In this document: piece by piece, positions 63,489 through 64,000 of the stretch | Layout: each line of letters opens with the position of its first letter | Numbering within the stretch: position 1 is the first letter of the stretch | DNA from: CAVVSD01 sp963757125 | GTDB lineage: Bacteria > Actinomycetota > Thermoleophilia > Solirubrobacterales > Solirubrobacteraceae | DNA: 64,000 bases | Assembly (NCBI GenBank): GCA_963757125.1 | Contig: CAVWQP010000004.1 | Location: 868,001-932,000, forward strand | Reading direction: 5' to 3' | Notes under the pieces: model-generated | What the model was told of the DNA's origin: nothing | Seen by the model: only the letters and a program-made list of their open reading frames with translations | The model's database searches: none | Made by a program: the position numbers and the translations under genes

Positions 63489-64000
63489 ATGCCATCGAAC
63501 CCCCACGCACCACGCTGGGCGGGCTGGACCGCCGCCCTGTTCGGCGTCGAGTACGCCGTCTCCAAGATCGTCATGGCCATCCGCGGCGAGCTCGGGGTCG
63601 TCGGACACCCGGCACCGCGCGAGGTGACGGAGCGCTTCACGGGCAGCGTCGCGGGCGCGCAGCTCGGCAACGCAGGGCTCGGCGTGCTCACGGTGATCGT
63701 CGCCCTCGCGTTGGTGCACCGGTGGGGGCGACGGATCCCGTCCGCGCTGCTCGCAGCCGGCGCCGTCGCGTCGGTGGGCTGCGGCATCGCGGGGGCGGCG
63801 GTCGTCGTCGCCTCCCTCACCGGGCTCCGGGAGGACCACGGGCAGTGGGGCGTGGACTCGCTCGTCCTGGGCGTGGTGTCGCTCGCCGCCTGGGTCGTGC
63901 TCGCGGGCGCCGCCCTGCGCGCCGTGCGCCTCCCGCGCCTGCCCCCGGCCGCCGTGGCCGCCGCCACCGGCTGCGTCCTCTACGGGGCGCTGAAGCTGAG
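63489..64000 (+). CDS. Membrane protein, 3' end outside window
   Basis: The ATG at 63489 opens a frame that stays open to the window end (170 codons). The N-terminus NPHAPRWAGWTAALFGVEYA is followed by about four to five hydrophobic segments (for example GLGVLTVIVALALVHRW and SLVLGVVSLAAWVVLAGAAL). Resembles small actinobacterial polytopic proteins of unknown function. It diverges from the kinase gene. Confidence 0.7.
   Translation, partial: MPSNPHAPRWAGWTAALFGVEYAVSKIVMAIRGELGVVGHPAPREVTERFTGSVAGAQLGNAGLGVLTVIVALALVHRWGRRIPSALLAAGAVASVGCGIAGAAVVVASLTGLREDHGQWGVDSLVLGVVSLAAWVVLAGAALRAVRLPRLPPAAVAAATGCVLYGALKL

Noticed and set aside
1..64000. CRISPR arrays, insertion sequences, integrases, prophage genes
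   Set aside because: I saw no spaced direct repeats, transposase motifs or terminal inverted repeats. The tRNA at 32480 has no integrase beside it.

Overview
The window is very GC-rich, gene-dense DNA. Genes are packed with 1-12 bp overlaps, use many GTG starts, and several promoters look leaderless. The gene content fits a soil-type actinobacterium: large LuxR-family ATPases, DUF1254, DUF2252, PuuE and CPA1 proteins, and an acidic Glu/Pro-rich protein of a kind I associate with Thermoleophilia (Solirubrobacterales such as Conexibacter). The class-level placement is an inference.

Layout. 1-10226: three very large overlapping genes with no domain I can name (5' end cut by the window). 10219-13727: a MarR-GNAT fusion with a perfect operator over its start, divergent from a zinc alcohol dehydrogenase, then an MFS exporter. 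13716-18916: sugar isomerase-like TIM barrel, DUF485 plus sodium:solute symporter, AraC regulator divergent from an NmrA-like reductase and a DUF1772 protein. 19100-22703: a shortened urea transporter, a truncated acetamidase running head-on into a truncated RAD55/KaiC-like gene, a muconolactone isomerase-like protein and a second zinc dehydrogenase. 22690-31063: serine beta-lactamase-like protein, HrpA helicase, PilZ, PhzF, acidic protein and a diguanylate cyclase. 31126-32552: flavin monooxygenase and tRNA-Ala(CGC).

32610-45021 is a regulatory island. A 17-bp dyad close to TCAYSC-N5-GGATGA lies 21-24 bp upstream of a -10-like hexamer at seven starts, reading outward on both strands. They serve two CMD-like genes, DUF1254, a MalT-like LuxR regulator, DUF2252 (with an antiporter), an arylsulfatase remnant and a SulP permease. 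The local LuxR protein is the natural candidate regulator. This stretch is also full of small indels (33.5-38.3 kb), which look more like consensus errors than decay.

45099-51356: a membrane protein, two tandem paralogous LuxR-ATPases and a SHOCT protein. 51546-54802: a methyltransferase, then a three-gene operon encoding a fused MauE-MauD-like redox membrane protein, a helical protein and a Tat-exported protein ending in a 12-cysteine tail. 54888-60813: a four-gene operon joining an amino-acid dehydrogenase, PuuE allantoinase, an AllC/HyuC amidohydrolase and a LuxR-ATPase, suggesting ureide nitrogen use. 60834-64000: a two-component system whose promoter shares an 18-bp site with the next membrane gene, and a membrane protein cut by the window end.

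Besides the indels, three places look like larger deletions: the urea transporter lacks its second half, the acetamidase and RAD55 genes are joined 3' to 3' at about 20563, and an arylsulfatase is reduced to its two ends.
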